A stretch of DNA of 61,698 nucleotides from Allobacillus halotolerans (GCF_018967645.1 NZ_JAHLZF010000015.1:1-61698), one strand, 5' to 3'; shown: positions 35,599-47,970, numbered from the stretch's first letter. Program-made: numbers and translations. Notes: generated by a model from the letters alone, not told the origin.

Positions 35599-37812
35599 AT
35601 GAGTTTATCCATGCAAGAAATCCTTGAAGGAATGAACGAAGAGCAAGCGAAGGCGGTCAAGCATACAGATGGTCCACTGCTTGTCATGGCAGGTGCCGGA
35701 AGTGGAAAAACACGCGTGCTGACTCACCGGATTGCTTATTTACTATCAGAAAAAGAAGTCGCGCCAATGAACATTTTGGCGATTACATTTACGAATAAAG
35801 CTGCAAAGGAAATGAAGGAACGGGTCACGAAACTTGTCGGAGACCAAGCACGAGAGATCATCATGTCGACGTTCCACTCCCTTTGTGTTCGGATTTTGCG
35901 ACGAGACGGGGATAAGTTAGGCATCGATCGCAACTTCGCGATTTATGATGCATCCGATTCGCAGACAGCCGTAAAAGAAGCGTTTCGGATTAATAACGTC
36001 GATCCCAAAGTGTTCAATCCGAAGGCGGTTAAGTATGCGATCAGTGATGCGAAGAATAAACTGATCACGCCAAAAGTGATGAAGCAGCAAGCGAATGATT
36101 ATGGTGAAGAAAAAATCGCTGAATTATATGAAACGTACGAAACGATTTTGAAGAAAAACCAGGCGCTAGATTTTGATAGCTTAATTATGGAAACCCATTT
36201 TTTATTCCAAAAAAATCCGGAAGTTCTTCATTACTACCAAAACCGTTTTCAATATATTCATGTCGATGAGTACCAGGATACAAACAAAGCGCAATATGAA
36301 TTGGTGAAACAGTTAGCCGCTCGTTTTCAAAACCTATGCGTCGTAGGCGATTCCGACCAATCGATTTATAAATGGCGTGGAGCAGATATTTATAACATTC
36401 TTTCGTTTGAAGAGGACTATCCAAACGCGAAAGTAATTTTGCTCGAACAAAACTATCGTTCAACGAAGAAAATTTTGCAAGCTGCGAATACGGTCATTGA
36501 AAATAACCAATCGAGAAAGCCGAAAGATCTATGGACAGAAAATGATGACGGAACGGAAATCAAGTTGTTCAAAGCACTTGATGAGCGGGATGAAGCGCGT
36601 TATGTCATCGACCAAGTACAAGAGTTAAACCGGACAAAAGGTACACGCTATAAAGAAATGGCAATTCTTTACCGAACGAATGCGCAATCACGTGCAGTGG
36701 AGGATGTGCTCGTGAAGTCCGACATCCCTTACCAAATCGTCGGCGGGACAAAGTTCTATGACAGAAAAGAAATCAAAGACTTGCTCGCATACTTACGCTT
36801 AATTACGAATCCGCATGATGATATTAGTTTTCAGCGTGTCGTGAATGTGCCGAAGCGTGGCATCGGAAAAACGTCAATGGAAAAATTGCAAATGCATGCA
36901 GAAATCAATGATTTATCGCTGTTTGATGCGGTTAAAGAGTCAGATTTTACTGGCATGAGCAAAAAGGCATCTAACCAGCTGAATTTGTTCCGTGAAATGA
37001 TTGAAGACTGGCAACAACAGCAAGAATTTTTGAATGTCACGGATATGGTCGAACAAGTACTGTCTCGTTCAGGCTATGAAGCAGAACTGATGAAAGATCG
37101 TTCGATTGAATCACAAAGCCGCTTGGAAAACTTAGAAGAATTCAAAACTGTTACAAAGCAATTTGAAGAAACGAGTGAAGATCAGACGTTAATTTCATTT
37201 TTGACAGACTTAGCTTTGATCTCTGATTTGGATAACACCGATGAAGAGACGAAAGATAAGCTTACATTAATGACCTTGCACGCGGCGAAAGGACTTGAAT
37301 TTCCAGTCGTCTTTTTAGTCGGAATGGAAGAAAACATCTTTCCGCATACCCGTTCGTTATTCGATATGGAAGAAATGGAAGAAGAGCGCCGCTTGGCATA
37401 CGTAGGCATTACCCGGGCAGAGCGCGATTTATTTATTACACATGCGACGTCCCGTACGATTTTCGGTCGAACGCAATACAATGAGCGAAGTCGCTTTTTG
37501 GATGAAATTCCGTTCGAATTAATTGAAGAAGACGTCAAAGAGACAACGCAACAAACAGGCTTCCGAACAACGATCGATGATTTCAGACCAAATCGGACGA
37601 CGGGTAAAAGAAAATCTCGTGTAATTAAAGAAAAGCCAAAAGGTGATGTGAATTTCCAATTAGGAGATAAGGTTTCGCATAAAAAATGGGGTGAAGGTAC
37701 GGTCGTCAAAGTGGTCGGTGAAGGTGAAGATACCGAGTTGGATATCGCGTTTCCTGCACCGACAGGAATTAAACGATTGCTCGCCCAATTTGCACCAATC
37801 GAGAAAATATAA
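35599..37812 (+). CDS. pcrA: ATP-dependent DNA helicase PcrA
   Basis: 737-aa superfamily 1A 3'-5' helicase needed for repair, rolling-circle replication and removal of recombinase. Helicase motifs appear in order: AGAGSGKTR (motif I), ITFTNKAAKEM, HVDEYQDTNKAQYEL (II), VVGDSDQSIYKWRGAD (III), LEQNYRST (IV), TLMTLHAAKGLEF (V) and YVGITRAERDL (VI). The C-terminal Tudor-like KVSHKKWGEGTVVKVVG binds RNA polymerase in relatives. Operon pcrB-pcrA-ligA-camS as in B. subtilis. Confidence 0.97.
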   Translation: MSLSMQEILEGMNEEQAKAVKHTDGPLLVMAGAGSGKTRVLTHRIAYLLSEKEVAPMNILAITFTNKAAKEMKERVTKLVGDQAREIIMSTFHSLCVRILRRDGDKLGIDRNFAIYDASDSQTAVKEAFRINNVDPKVFNPKAVKYAISDAKNKLITPKVMKQQANDYGEEKIAELYETYETILKKNQALDFDSLIMETHFLFQKNPEVLHYYQNRFQYIHVDEYQDTNKAQYELVKQLAARFQNLCVVGDSDQSIYKWRGADIYNILSFEEDYPNAKVILLEQNYRSTKKILQAANTVIENNQSRKPKDLWTENDDGTEIKLFKALDERDEARYVIDQVQELNRTKGTRYKEMAILYRTNAQSRAVEDVLVKSDIPYQIVGGTKFYDRKEIKDLLAYLRLITNPHDDISFQRVVNVPKRGIGKTSMEKLQMHAEINDLSLFDAVKESDFTGMSKKASNQLNLFREMIEDWQQQQEFLNVTDMVEQVLSRSGYEAELMKDRSIESQSRLENLEEFKTVTKQFEETSEDQTLISFLTDLALISDLDNTDEETKDKLTLMTLHAAKGLEFPVVFLVGMEENIFPHTRSLFDMEEMEEERRLAYVGITRAERDLFITHATSRTIFGRTQYNERSRFLDEIPFELIEEDVKETTQQTGFRTTIDDFRPNRTTGKRKSRVIKEKPKGDVNFQLGDKVSHKKWGEGTVVKVVGEGEDTELDIAFPAPTGIKRLLAQFAPIEKI

Positions 37813-37839
37813 GGCGATTTTCTATGTGAAAAAGGATAA

Positions 37840-39846
<2,007 letters not shown>

Positions 39847-39858
39847 GGAGTGGACGGA

Positions 39859-41070
39859 ATGAAACGATTTATCCTGTTCAGCCTGGCACTATTATTGATT
39901 GTCTCAGGCTGTGCACCGAACTATAACACCGATGAAGAAGTTGTTCAGGAAACAGAAGATGAAGAGGAACAGCGATACATTATCCCGACCAATAAGCTAG
40001 AAGAAGATACGTATCGAACCATTTTGCCTTATGTTCCTGGTGTCGCGCGTGGATTGATCGTCAATAAAGTAAGAAATCGATACGATATCGATGAAGTCGA
40101 ACAAGGATTGATCCGCCAAGCGAAAGACGTTTTCGATACAGAGGAATACTTTTTCCAAGAGGGGCAGTACTTAACAGAAGATTTGTTAAAAGATTATTTG
40201 AGTAGGCAACTTACAGAAGAAAAACTTCGTGAAGAATTAGCTGCGAACGAGGATGCAGACCCTGAGGATATTCAAGTCGGATTGAATCCGCCGTTAAATG
40301 AAAAGAAATATAAAAAGGCAGACAAAGAAAAGAAAAAAGAAATGCAAGAAGATAGTCCACAGATTCTCTCCTATATACACGAGCAAAACTATTTGCAACG
40401 CGTGAATGAAGATCAAATGCAACTTGGAGGAATCGCAGTAGCACTTGTATTGAAATCTGAATATGCTTTCCAAACAGATATTGGTGAACCGACGCTTTAC
40501 ACAGAAATCGATGAAGCGGAACTATTGAAGTTTGGCAAGGAAACGGCTGAAAAGGTGATCAATCGGCTAAGAGATCGTGAAGAATTAGCGGACATTCCGA
40601 TTTTGGTTGCTTTGTATAAAGAAAATGAGGCAAGTGGAATTACACCTGGAAATTATTTAACCAAGGCGGTTGTCGATCCGAATGGCCGTACAATCGGTGA
40701 GTGGGAAAATATTAATGAAAAATACGTTCTTTTTCCATCTGGAGAAGCTGAGCGAAACCATTACGATCAATATGAAGCCTTTACGGCATTTGAAAGAGAT
40801 GTCGGCGAATTTTTCCCGAATTATATTGGTGTAATTGGTACGGGTTATTTTAATGGTGGAAATTTACACGACTTATCAATTGATATAACAATAGAATTCA
40901 ACGGAAAACAAGAAGTTGTCGGCTTCACACAACATGTGTACCGATTAGTTCAGGAACATTTTCCAAACCATTACGATGTGGAAGTGAATGTCATGTCACC
41001 GGAACGCCAAGAAAGCGTCGTTTACAGAAAAGCAGACAAAGAAGAACCAGAAGTTTATATCTATCAATAA
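39859..41070 (+). CDS. yerH: CamS-family lipoprotein YerH
   Basis: 403-aa surface lipoprotein, signal ending IVSGC (Cys 18). In staphylococci and enterococci the signal peptide of this family is processed to a sex-pheromone peptide; the body has no known activity. Seen here: an acidic stretch at 26-42 and the conserved EEDTYRTILPYVPGVARGL, followed later by FFPNYIGVIGTGYFNGG. ATG 39859 is seven bases after GGGAG. Last gene of the pcrB operon. Confidence 0.88.
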   Translation: MKRFILFSLALLLIVSGCAPNYNTDEEVVQETEDEEEQRYIIPTNKLEEDTYRTILPYVPGVARGLIVNKVRNRYDIDEVEQGLIRQAKDVFDTEEYFFQEGQYLTEDLLKDYLSRQLTEEKLREELAANEDADPEDIQVGLNPPLNEKKYKKADKEKKKEMQEDSPQILSYIHEQNYLQRVNEDQMQLGGIAVALVLKSEYAFQTDIGEPTLYTEIDEAELLKFGKETAEKVINRLRDREELADIPILVALYKENEASGITPGNYLTKAVVDPNGRTIGEWENINEKYVLFPSGEAERNHYDQYEAFTAFERDVGEFFPNYIGVIGTGYFNGGNLHDLSIDITIEFNGKQEVVGFTQHVYRLVQEHFPNHYDVEVNVMSPERQESVVYRKADKEEPEVYIYQ

Positions 41071-41082
41071 CTGTTTTTGATA

Positions 41083-41121
41083 GGGAGGCAAAAAAGAAGG
41101 ATTGAATACCGCCTCCCTTTC
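41083..41121 (+). terminator. Terminator of the pcrB-pcrA-ligA-yerH operon
   Basis: GGGAGGC (41083-41089) pairs with GCCTCCC (41111-41117), then TTTCATTT. Confidence 0.7.
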
Positions 41122-41122
41122 A

Positions 41123-41150
41123 TTTAGAATAGGTATGTAAGCGCTATAAT
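41123..41150 (+). promoter_or_regulatory. rocA promoter overlapped by a cre site
   Basis: TATAAT at 41145-41150 with a weak TTTAGA at 41123-41128. TGTAAGCGCTATAA at 41136-41149 fits the cre consensus TGWAANCGNTNWCA except for one base and covers the -10 box. CcpA bound here would block transcription when sugar is plentiful. Confidence 0.6.
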
Positions 41151-41179
41151 ATCAGAAAATTAAGAGGAGGAAGATTTCA

Positions 41180-42736
41180 ATGGTAGTACCTTTCAAACAT
41201 GAACCGTTTACAGACTTTTCATTAGAGGAAAATCAGAAAGCGCAGAAAGAAGCGCTTCATCAAGTTGAACAAATGCTTGGCAAAGAGTATCCTCTCCTCA
41301 TCGACGGTGAAGAGGTTTATACAGATGATAAAATTGTTTCGACAAATCCAGGAAATAAAGATGAAGTGATCGGTAAAGTTTCCAAAGCGAATAAAGAACT
41401 TGCAGAGAAAGCGATCCAATCAGCAAATGAACATTTCGAATGGTGGAGAAAATCCACTGCCGAAATGCGTGCAGATATTCTTTTCCGTACAGCGGCAATT
41501 ATTCGTCGCCGACGCTTTGAATTTAATGCATGGATTATCAAAGAAGGCGGAAAACCGTGGAAAGAAGCTGATGCGGATATCGCAGAAGGAATCGACTTCC
41601 TAGAATATTATGGAAGACAAATGCTCGAAATTGATAGTGGAAAAGGACTAGACATCGTCAGCCGTCCAATCGAAAATAACCGCTTCAGTTATATACCATT
41701 AGGCGCTGGTGTCGTTATTTCACCATGGAACTTCCTATTCGCTATTATGGCTGGAACGGCCGTTTCTCCAATGGTGACTGGAAATACCGTCATCTTAAAG
41801 CCAGCAAGTAATACACCAGTCATTGCTTACAAATTAATGGAAGCATTAAAAGAAGCAGGACTCCCTGGTGGAATCATTAACTACTTACCAGGACCAGGTG
41901 GAGAAGTCGGTGATTACTTAGTCGAGCATCCGAAAACGCGCTTTGTCAGCTTCACAGGTTCTCGTGAAGTAGGTACTCGTATTTTTGAACGTGCAGCAGT
42001 CGTGCAAGAAGGGCAAGAGTGGTTAAAACGTGTCGTCGCAGAAATGGGCGGAAAAGACACAATCATCGTGGATGACAATGCGGACTTGGAGTTAGCCGCT
42101 GAATCGATTGTTAACTCAGCTTTCGGTTTCTCTGGTCAAAAATGTTCAGCTTGTTCTCGAGTCGTTGCGCATGAAGACGTTTATGATCAGTTGTTAGACC
42201 GCTGTGTTGAATTAACGAAAGATCTTGATGTCGGTGATCCATCTGAGAAAAACTACTACATGGGCGCGGTCATCGATCAAGCTTCCTATGATAAAATCTT
42301 GAACTATGTTGAAATCGGAAAAGAAGAAGGCGCTCGCCTCGTACATGGTGGTACGGGAGATGACAAGAATGGATTCTTCATCCAGCCGACAATCTTTGCG
42401 GATGCCGATCCAAAATCTCGCATCATGCAAGAGGAAATCTTCGGACCAGTCGTTGCCTTTACAAAAGCAAAAGACTTTGACGAAATGCTAGATATTGCAA
42501 ACAATACAGAGTACGGCCTAACTGGAGCAATTATCTCCAACAACCGTACGCATATTGAAATGGCGAAAGAAGACTTCCACGTCGGAAACCTTTACATTAA
42601 CCGTGGATGTACAGCAGCCATCGTTGGCTACCACCCATTCGGCGGATTCAAGATGTCTGGAACCGACTCCAAAGCAGGCGGACCTGACTACTTGAATAAC
42701 TTCCTACAAGGAAAAACAATCTCCGAAATGTATTAA
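41180..42736 (+). CDS. rocA: L-glutamate gamma-semialdehyde dehydrogenase
   Basis: 518-aa aldehyde dehydrogenase that oxidises pyrroline-5-carboxylate/glutamate semialdehyde to glutamate with NAD+, in proline and arginine breakdown. Active-site Cys is in [13 protein letters not shown] (about residue 320) and Glu in [35 protein letters not shown] and the C-terminal [19 protein letters not shown] are P5CDH hallmarks. GAGGAGGAAG precedes the ATG. The upstream cre-like site suggests catabolite control. No proline dehydrogenase gene is in the window. Confidence 0.94.
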   Translation: MVVPFKHEPFTDFSLEENQKAQKEALHQVEQMLGKEYPLLIDGEEVYTDDKIVSTNPGNKDEVIGKVSKANKELAEKAIQSANEHFEWWRKSTAEMRADILFRTAAIIRRRRFEFNAWIIKEGGKPWKEADADIAEGIDFLEYYGRQMLEIDSGKGLDIVSRPIENNRFSYIPLGAGVVISPWNFLFAIMAGTAVSPMVTGNTVILKPASNTPVIAYKLMEALKEAGLPGGIINYLPGPGGEVGDYLVEHPKTRFVSFTGSREVGTRIFERAAVVQEGQEWLKRVVAEMGGKDTIIVDDNADLELAAESIVNSAFGFSGQKCSACSRVVAHEDVYDQLLDRCVELTKDLDVGDPSEKNYYMGAVIDQASYDKILNYVEIGKEEGARLVHGGTGDDKNGFFIQPTIFADADPKSRIMQEEIFGPVVAFTKAKDFDEMLDIANNTEYGLTGAIISNNRTHIEMAKEDFHVGNLYINRGCTAAIVGYHPFGGFKMSGTDSKAGGPDYLNNFLQGKTISEMY

Positions 42737-42748
42737 TAAAAAGATGAG

Positions 42749-42777
42749 AAAATCCCGGTCTTGTGCCGGGATTTTTC
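42749..42777 (+). terminator. Terminator of rocA
   Basis: AAAATCCCGG-tcttgtg-CCGGGATTTTT. Confidence 0.9.
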
Positions 42778-42794
42778 CTTTTATATTTGGTTGT

Positions 42795-42985
42795 ATGAGG
42801 TGGTTGATAAATGTGATTTGAATGTTGATAGAGTTGGTCTGACTGTCGATAAAAGCGCTCTGACTGTTGATAAAGTGTTTCAAACTGTCGATAAAGTCGC
42901 TCTGACTGTTGATAAAGCGTTACTAACTGTCGATAAATACGCTCTGACTGTTGATAAAATAATACTTACTGCTGATAACCACGAG
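42795..42985. repeat. Nine 21-bp GATAA units with 42-bp alternation
   Basis: GATA occurs at 42806, 42827, 42848, 42869, 42890, 42911, 42932, 42953 and 42974, always 21 bases apart. The core is CTGTYGATAAA. In the central six units TGTC and TGTT alternate strictly, and the tails GCGCTCTGA / GTGTTTCAA alternate as well, so the true repeat is 42 bp. The plus frame stays open across it only because 21 is a multiple of three. TGTYGATAA is one base from a DnaA box on its complement. There is no credible gene between 42737 and 43051. Confidence 0.9.
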
Positions 42986-43051
42986 TTTACTAGTCATAGC
43001 CACTCGCCGCACTCTAATAGACGCACAGAGAGGTTTCAACCTTACACCAAA

Positions 43052-43231
43052 TCAGTCCGAATCTCTCCGGTTTTTCATTTCTTTAACTACATTGAGTCCT
43101 GCACCGATCGTGACACCTACAGCGATTCCGGTCACGAGGTTATCTGTAACGAGCCATACGGCAATGGCGATCAATACACCGATGACCATATCGGGAATCA
43201 AACTTGTTTTTTCTTTATCCTTATTTGTCAT
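43052..43231 (-). CDS. Small membrane protein coupled to the ATPase gene
   Basis: 59 aa: MTNKDKEKTSLIPDMVIGVL at the start, two hydrophobic stretches (LIAIAVWLVTDNLVTGIAV and GVTIGAGLNVV) and a charged end MKNRRDSD. Its ATG overlaps the TGA of the upstream PP-loop ATPase gene (ATGA), with AGGAG nine bases upstream, so translational coupling is likely. I do not recognise the family. A plus-strand frame across the same DNA is a shadow. Confidence 0.72.
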   Translation of the reverse strand: MTNKDKEKTSLIPDMVIGVLIAIAVWLVTDNLVTGIAVGVTIGAGLNVVKEMKNRRDSD

Positions 43232-43905
43232 GTTGTTTCGCTCCTAACTAAATCGATATATGTATAATAAGGTCCTTCATGAGTGTGTTCGCTAATCTTA
43301 TAAGGTAAGGTTCGCTCAAATAACGGGCCGTCAACGACAAAGGTATGAAACTCACCATTTTCACCGCAAACATCAACATTCTTAGGTAGAGCCTCTAGTA
43401 AATCCGTCGTTATTTTTTCTCCTAAAAAAGAAATCGGAACAGTCGTTGGATCTATTGTCGTGATGATCGTTTCATACCCGAGCTCCATGAATTCGTGAAT
43501 TAAATCATCTGTCGATTCGCCCCATAATGGGAAAATCGCTTCCAATCCAGCTTCTTGAACTTGTTTTTCCCGGTAGTCACGAACATCCTTCAACAAAATA
43601 TCACCGAAAACAATGTGAGAAATCCCTTCATCCCGTGCTGTTTCATAGGCATCGAAAATTCGTTGATTGTAATTTTCGTTGGACGGATCTTTCGGTAAAA
43701 AGACTTTGTGCATCGGTAATCCTAAAAGTTCGGCTTGCAAATCGACGAGTTCTTCCCTGATGCCATGGGTAGTGGAACGTTCATATCCTTCAGTGATTGT
43801 CGTCAGCAAACCTACGACTTCAATATCTGATTGGTTCATCATTCGATGTAAGGCGAGCATCGAATCTTTCCCACCACTATGCGAAACCCATACTTTTCTA
43901 ACCAT
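43228..43905 (-). CDS. Dph6-like ATP pyrophosphatase (PP-loop)
   Basis: 225 aa. The PP-loop SGGKDSMLALHRM is at residues about 9-21; the family-specific ENGEFHTFVVDGPLF lies near residue 190. Eukaryal and archaeal relatives amidate diphthine; bacteria lack diphthamide, so the bacterial substrate is unknown. VWVSHSGGKDS, GDILLKDVRDYRE and PLWGESTDDLIHEF are well conserved, which argues for an active adenylating enzyme. It is followed in coupled fashion by a small membrane protein. Confidence 0.88.
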   Translation of the reverse strand: MVRKVWVSHSGGKDSMLALHRMMNQSDIEVVGLLTTITEGYERSTTHGIREELVDLQAELLGLPMHKVFLPKDPSNENYNQRIFDAYETARDEGISHIVFGDILLKDVRDYREKQVQEAGLEAIFPLWGESTDDLIHEFMELGYETIITTIDPTTVPISFLGEKITTDLLEALPKNVDVCGENGEFHTFVVDGPLFERTLPYKISEHTHEGPYYTYIDLVRSETT

Positions 43906-44021
43906 ATGTAAAACCTCCAGTTACTTATAGTTTATCGGATTTTAATCTTTTCTTCTAGAAAGTCGTATTTATACAAAAGAAAACAGAGCTCTAATTTCTT
44001 AGCAGCTCTGTTTCAAATCAG

Positions 44022-45821
44022 TTATTCATAGCTTTTTTCAAGTTCATCGACGAGTGAACCGACATAGGCGACAGCTTTTCTGACGGCGTCTGGTGTCGAC
44101 ATATCGACTCCTGCATATTTCATTAATTCAAGCGGTGTTTTCGTTCCACCCATTTTCAAAACGTCCAACCATCGATCAATTGCCGGCTGACCTTCTTCTT
44201 TAAACAACTGATGTACAGCGGTCGAAGCCGTGAGTCCAGCTGAATACGTATATGGATAAAGGCCCATATAATAGTGTGGCTGACGCATCCAAGTTAACTT
44301 GGCTCCTTCATCAATCTCAACGGTATCTCCCCAGAAGTTTTCCAAAGCTTCACCTTTTTGTTCAGATAACGTTTGGGCTGTTAACGGAATGCCTTTTTCC
44401 GCCAATGAATAAACCCGGCGTTGATATTCTCCTTCGAGCAGGTGCGTCACGAAGTTATGGTAATACGTGCCAAGCAGTTGCAGGATGATCCAGCGACGCA
44501 TCCGTGGGTCGTCCGTATTTTCCAATAGGTGATCGGCTAACAACAACTCGTTCAATGTAGATGGTGCTTCAATGAAATAAGTTGACGGACGTGTATTGAA
44601 AATTCGCTGGTTTTGATTGGCAAAATAAAAATGTCCCGCGTGACCTAATTCATGTGCCAAAATAAATCCACCACGCATGTTACCAGTAAATGTCAGTAAG
44701 ATATATGGATGGGAACCATATGGACTCGCACAAAAGGCGCCAGTTGATTTTCCGACGTTATCGGCATAATCGACCCAACGCTCGGTCATCGCTTTTTTCA
44801 TGGCATCTGTATATTCTGGCCCCATCACTTGCAATGCATTTAGAATGGTATCGCACACTTCTTCATAAGAAGATTCTGGATTAAAGTCGGGGTCCAATGG
44901 AGCTTTTAAGTCGACAAAAGACATCTTGTCCAAGCCGAGAACACGCTTTTTCAACTTTGCAAAACGTTGCATATGCGGTGCCAATTCTTTTTGAATGACA
45001 TCCAGTTGGTTATGATACATTTCTTCCGTGACTTTTTGCGGTTGTAACAACATTTGTGTGACGTTATCATAGCCGCGAACCTTTGATAGCGTAACTTGCT
45101 TTGTCACTTCCGTTGAATACGTAGCGGCAAATGTATTTTGATAGTTTTTCAATGTTTCAACGAACGATTCATAGGCCTTATGGCGAATCGCCGTCTGAGG
45201 TGAAAGCTCATATTCATCTTCAAACAGAGCAAATGAATTCGGATACGTCTCGCCATCGTGTTCAAAGTCAGCGAAGGCCATATCTGATGACTTGCTCCGC
45301 TGATAAATCATATACGGCGCACTTGTCACTTGTCCAAGAGAAGCTAATACTTTTTCTGTTTCAGCGGATAAGGTATATGGTTTTTCTTCGATTAAATCTT
45401 GTAAAACCAATTGATAGTCACTTAGGTTTTCATTTTCGTTGAGATACTTTTCGATTGTACCTTCAGGCAACGCCAAGATCTCTGAATTTACAAAAGAGAG
45501 AGCTGCACCAACCTTCGCAAGCGTAGCCGAAACTTTTGCTGAGTTCGCCTGGTTTTCTGCGTTCGTTCCATCTTCCGAACTACGTAGATTGGCATACGTT
45601 GCGACAAGCGTCGCTTTTTCCATCAATGCTGTTTGAGCTTCGAGGCAATCATACAAAACATTTGCCCCTTCATGGAGTCGCCCTTCATATTGTGTGACCG
45701 TCGGAAGCTCATCCTCCAACTCCATTCGTGCTTCTTCCCAATCAGCTAGTGTTGAAAATAAATCTTCTAAATTCCATGTTTGTTCAACAGGAACTTCTGA
45801 ACGCTTCATGCGCTGTGCCAT
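44022..45821 (-). CDS. pepF: Oligoendopeptidase F
   Basis: 599-aa cytoplasmic zinc peptidase of family M3B. The zinc site is LAHELGHAGHF (about residue 390) with the downstream glutamate in EAPSTLNELLLADHLL. The N-terminal MKRSEVPVEQTWNLEDLF is typical. It degrades oligopeptides of about 7-17 residues. It is a single gene with an AGGGGGAATTAC leader. It stands between pruned neighbours and divergent from gatC. Confidence 0.95.
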   Translation of the reverse strand: MAQRMKRSEVPVEQTWNLEDLFSTLADWEEARMELEDELPTVTQYEGRLHEGANVLYDCLEAQTALMEKATLVATYANLRSSEDGTNAENQANSAKVSATLAKVGAALSFVNSEILALPEGTIEKYLNENENLSDYQLVLQDLIEEKPYTLSAETEKVLASLGQVTSAPYMIYQRSKSSDMAFADFEHDGETYPNSFALFEDEYELSPQTAIRHKAYESFVETLKNYQNTFAATYSTEVTKQVTLSKVRGYDNVTQMLLQPQKVTEEMYHNQLDVIQKELAPHMQRFAKLKKRVLGLDKMSFVDLKAPLDPDFNPESSYEEVCDTILNALQVMGPEYTDAMKKAMTERWVDYADNVGKSTGAFCASPYGSHPYILLTFTGNMRGGFILAHELGHAGHFYFANQNQRIFNTRPSTYFIEAPSTLNELLLADHLLENTDDPRMRRWIILQLLGTYYHNFVTHLLEGEYQRRVYSLAEKGIPLTAQTLSEQKGEALENFWGDTVEIDEGAKLTWMRQPHYYMGLYPYTYSAGLTASTAVHQLFKEEGQPAIDRWLDVLKMGGTKTPLELMKYAGVDMSTPDAVRKAVAYVGSLVDELEKSYE

Positions 45822-46185
45822 GTAATTCCCCCTATAAACTATTTCGTGATACTAAGTATTATAAAGGAAACAACTAAATTTGTCAGTTTAATCTTACTAT
45901 TTTTTATAGAAAGATTTTTTGAAAAGAAGTCTTGTATCTAGCCCATGAGTTCGGCAGTCCACCACGCGAATTTGAACGGCGATCGCTAAAAGCCGTTAGC
46001 AAGCGAAAGGGTGCGGTCCAATCCCATTGAGCCAACTTCCGATCATCCAATTTCGTCAGCGATTCTCTACCTATACTTATCGTTGCCATGCGAACGGTTA
46101 TTTTGCTATGATAAGGGAGTATTGTAAGGTTATTTTTGATTCATAATGTTACATATAGATGGATGTAAATATTGGAGGTGCCAGA
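45822..46185. other. Gene-free stretch between pepF and gatC
   Basis: About 360 bases. A 61-codon minus-strand frame at 45904-46089 has no ribosome site and no recognisable content. The piece 45930-46090 is GC-richer than its flanks. The ribosome site GGAGGTG of gatC closes the stretch. Confidence 0.5.
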
Positions 46186-46479
46186 ATGTCTAAAAAGATT
46201 TCGACTGAAGATGTGAAGCATGTCGCTCATTTGGCAAGACTTGCGATTACAGATGAGGAAGCGGAAAAATACAGTGAGCAATTGAGCTCGATCATTAACT
46301 TTTCCGAGCAATTGAGTGAGGTTGATACAAGCAACGTTAAGCCGATGACGCATGTACTAGATATGAAGAACGTGTTCCGTGAAGATGAACCGAAAGATTG
46401 GATCACAAAAGAAGAAGCACTAAAAAATGCACCGGACCAAGCAGATGGGCAATTCCGTGTGCCATCAATTTTGGAATAA
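46186..46479 (+). CDS. gatC: Asp-tRNA(Asn)/Glu-tRNA(Gln) amidotransferase subunit C
   Basis: 97-aa subunit that wraps around GatA and stabilises the GatCAB complex. It has [34 protein letters not shown] and the C-terminal [11 protein letters not shown] 46186 has GGAGGTG six bases upstream; an in-frame ATG at 46159 has none. First gene of gatCAB. Confidence 0.96.
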   Translation: MSKKISTEDVKHVAHLARLAITDEEAEKYSEQLSSIINFSEQLSEVDTSNVKPMTHVLDMKNVFREDEPKDWITKEEALKNAPDQADGQFRVPSILE

Positions 46480-46491
46480 GGAGGGAACAAG

Positions 46492-47970
46492 GTGTCTTTA
46501 TTAGATTTAACAATAAAAGAGCTACAAGAAAAATTAAGCAGCAAGGAAATTACGGTTACCGAATTAACACAAGCTTGCTTTGACCGGATTGAAGAAACCG
46601 ATGACCAAGTAAATGCTTTTTTGACATTAAATAAAGAAGCGGCATTGGAAGAGGCGAAGCAATTAGACGAAGAAGGAATCGATGCCGATCAATTCCTCTT
46701 GTTCGGCATGCCTATTGGAATCAAAGATAATATTATGACGAAAGATTTAAAAACGACGTGTGCAAGTGAATTTCTCAGCAACTTCGAAGACCCTTTATAT
46801 GATGCAACAGTCATTACGAAGCTCAAAAATGCGAATGCCATCAATATCGGTAAATTAAATATGGATGAATTCGCGATGGGTTCTTCAACTGAAAATTCAG
46901 CTTACCAAAAGACGACCAATCCATGGAATAAAGATTATGTACCAGGAGGGTCAAGCGGTGGCTCAGCAGCAGCGGTAGCAGCCGGACAAGTTCCATTCGC
47001 ATTAGGCTCAGATACAGGCGGTTCCGTTCGTCAACCAGCATCCTACTGTGGTGTAGTCGGCATGAAGCCTACATACGGCCGCGTTTCGCGCTTTGGCTTA
47101 GTAGCTTTCGCTTCATCACTCGATCAAGTCGGCCCATTGACAAGAACCGTTGAAGATAACGCAAGAATTCTTGAAGTGATTTCTGGGGTAGACGAGATGG
47201 ACCCTACGAGTGCAAACATTGACGTGCCAAATTACCGTGAAGCATTGACTGGTGATATTAAAGGCTTGAAAGTCGCTGTGCCTAAGGAATATCTCCAAGA
47301 AGGCGTCGACGAAGAAGTTGCCAATAAAATTAATCAAGCGATTGATACATTAAAAGAACTCGGTGCTGAAGTTGATGAAGTTTCTTTACCACACTCGAAA
47401 TATGCAATCGCAACCTACTACATGCTTGCTTCCTCTGAAGCTTCTGCCAATCTCGCTCGTTTCGACGGAATCCGTTATGGAAAACGTGCGGAGAATGCGG
47501 ACAACTTGATCGATATGTTCAAGCAATCGAGAAGTGAAGGATTCGGTGACGAGGTCAAACGTCGGATTATGCTAGGGACGTTCGCATTGAGCTCAGGTTA
47601 CTATGATGCGTATTACAAAAAAGCACAGCAAGTTCGCCGTTTGATTACAGAGGACTTTGAAAAAGTTTTCGAAAACTATGATGTGATCGTTGGACCAACT
47701 TCACCGACAACAGCATTTAAAATCGGTGAACAAATCGACGATCCACTAACTATGTATGCGAATGATATTTTGACGATTCCAGTCAACTTAGCCGGCGTAC
47801 CAGCAATCTCTATTCCTTGTGGTTTCCATCCGGAAAACGACATGCCAATTGGACTGCAAATCATAGGGAAACACTTTGACGAAAGCAATGTCTATCGTGT
47901 TGCGCATGCGTACGAGCAACAAACAGAGCATCACAAACAAAAGCCAGCCATTGGGGGTGTCAACGAATGA
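46492..47970 (+). CDS. gatA: Amidotransferase subunit A (amidase)
   Basis: 492-aa amidase-signature enzyme that releases ammonia from glutamine for tRNA transamidation. The Lys-cis-Ser-Ser triad is in GIKDNIMT (Lys), [14 protein letters not shown] and [16 protein letters not shown]. It starts with GTG 46492 after GGAGGG. Its last four bases overlap the gatB ATG. Confidence 0.97.
   Translation: MSLLDLTIKELQEKLSSKEITVTELTQACFDRIEETDDQVNAFLTLNKEAALEEAKQLDEEGIDADQFLLFGMPIGIKDNIMTKDLKTTCASEFLSNFEDPLYDATVITKLKNANAINIGKLNMDEFAMGSSTENSAYQKTTNPWNKDYVPGGSSGGSAAAVAAGQVPFALGSDTGGSVRQPASYCGVVGMKPTYGRVSRFGLVAFASSLDQVGPLTRTVEDNARILEVISGVDEMDPTSANIDVPNYREALTGDIKGLKVAVPKEYLQEGVDEEVANKINQAIDTLKELGAEVDEVSLPHSKYAIATYYMLASSEASANLARFDGIRYGKRAENADNLIDMFKQSRSEGFGDEVKRRIMLGTFALSSGYYDAYYKKAQQVRRLITEDFEKVFENYDVIVGPTSPTTAFKIGEQIDDPLTMYANDILTIPVNLAGVPAISIPCGFHPENDMPIGLQIIGKHFDESNVYRVAHAYEQQTEHHKQKPAIGGVNE

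Noticed and set aside
42761-43267. 168-codon plus-strand frame with heptapeptide LTVDKxx
   Set aside because: It exists because the 21-bp array keeps the frame open, has no ribosome site, and its second half is antisense to a better supported small gene.
45904-46089. 61-codon minus-strand frame between pepF and gatC
   Set aside because: No ribosome site, no recognised motif and no operon context.
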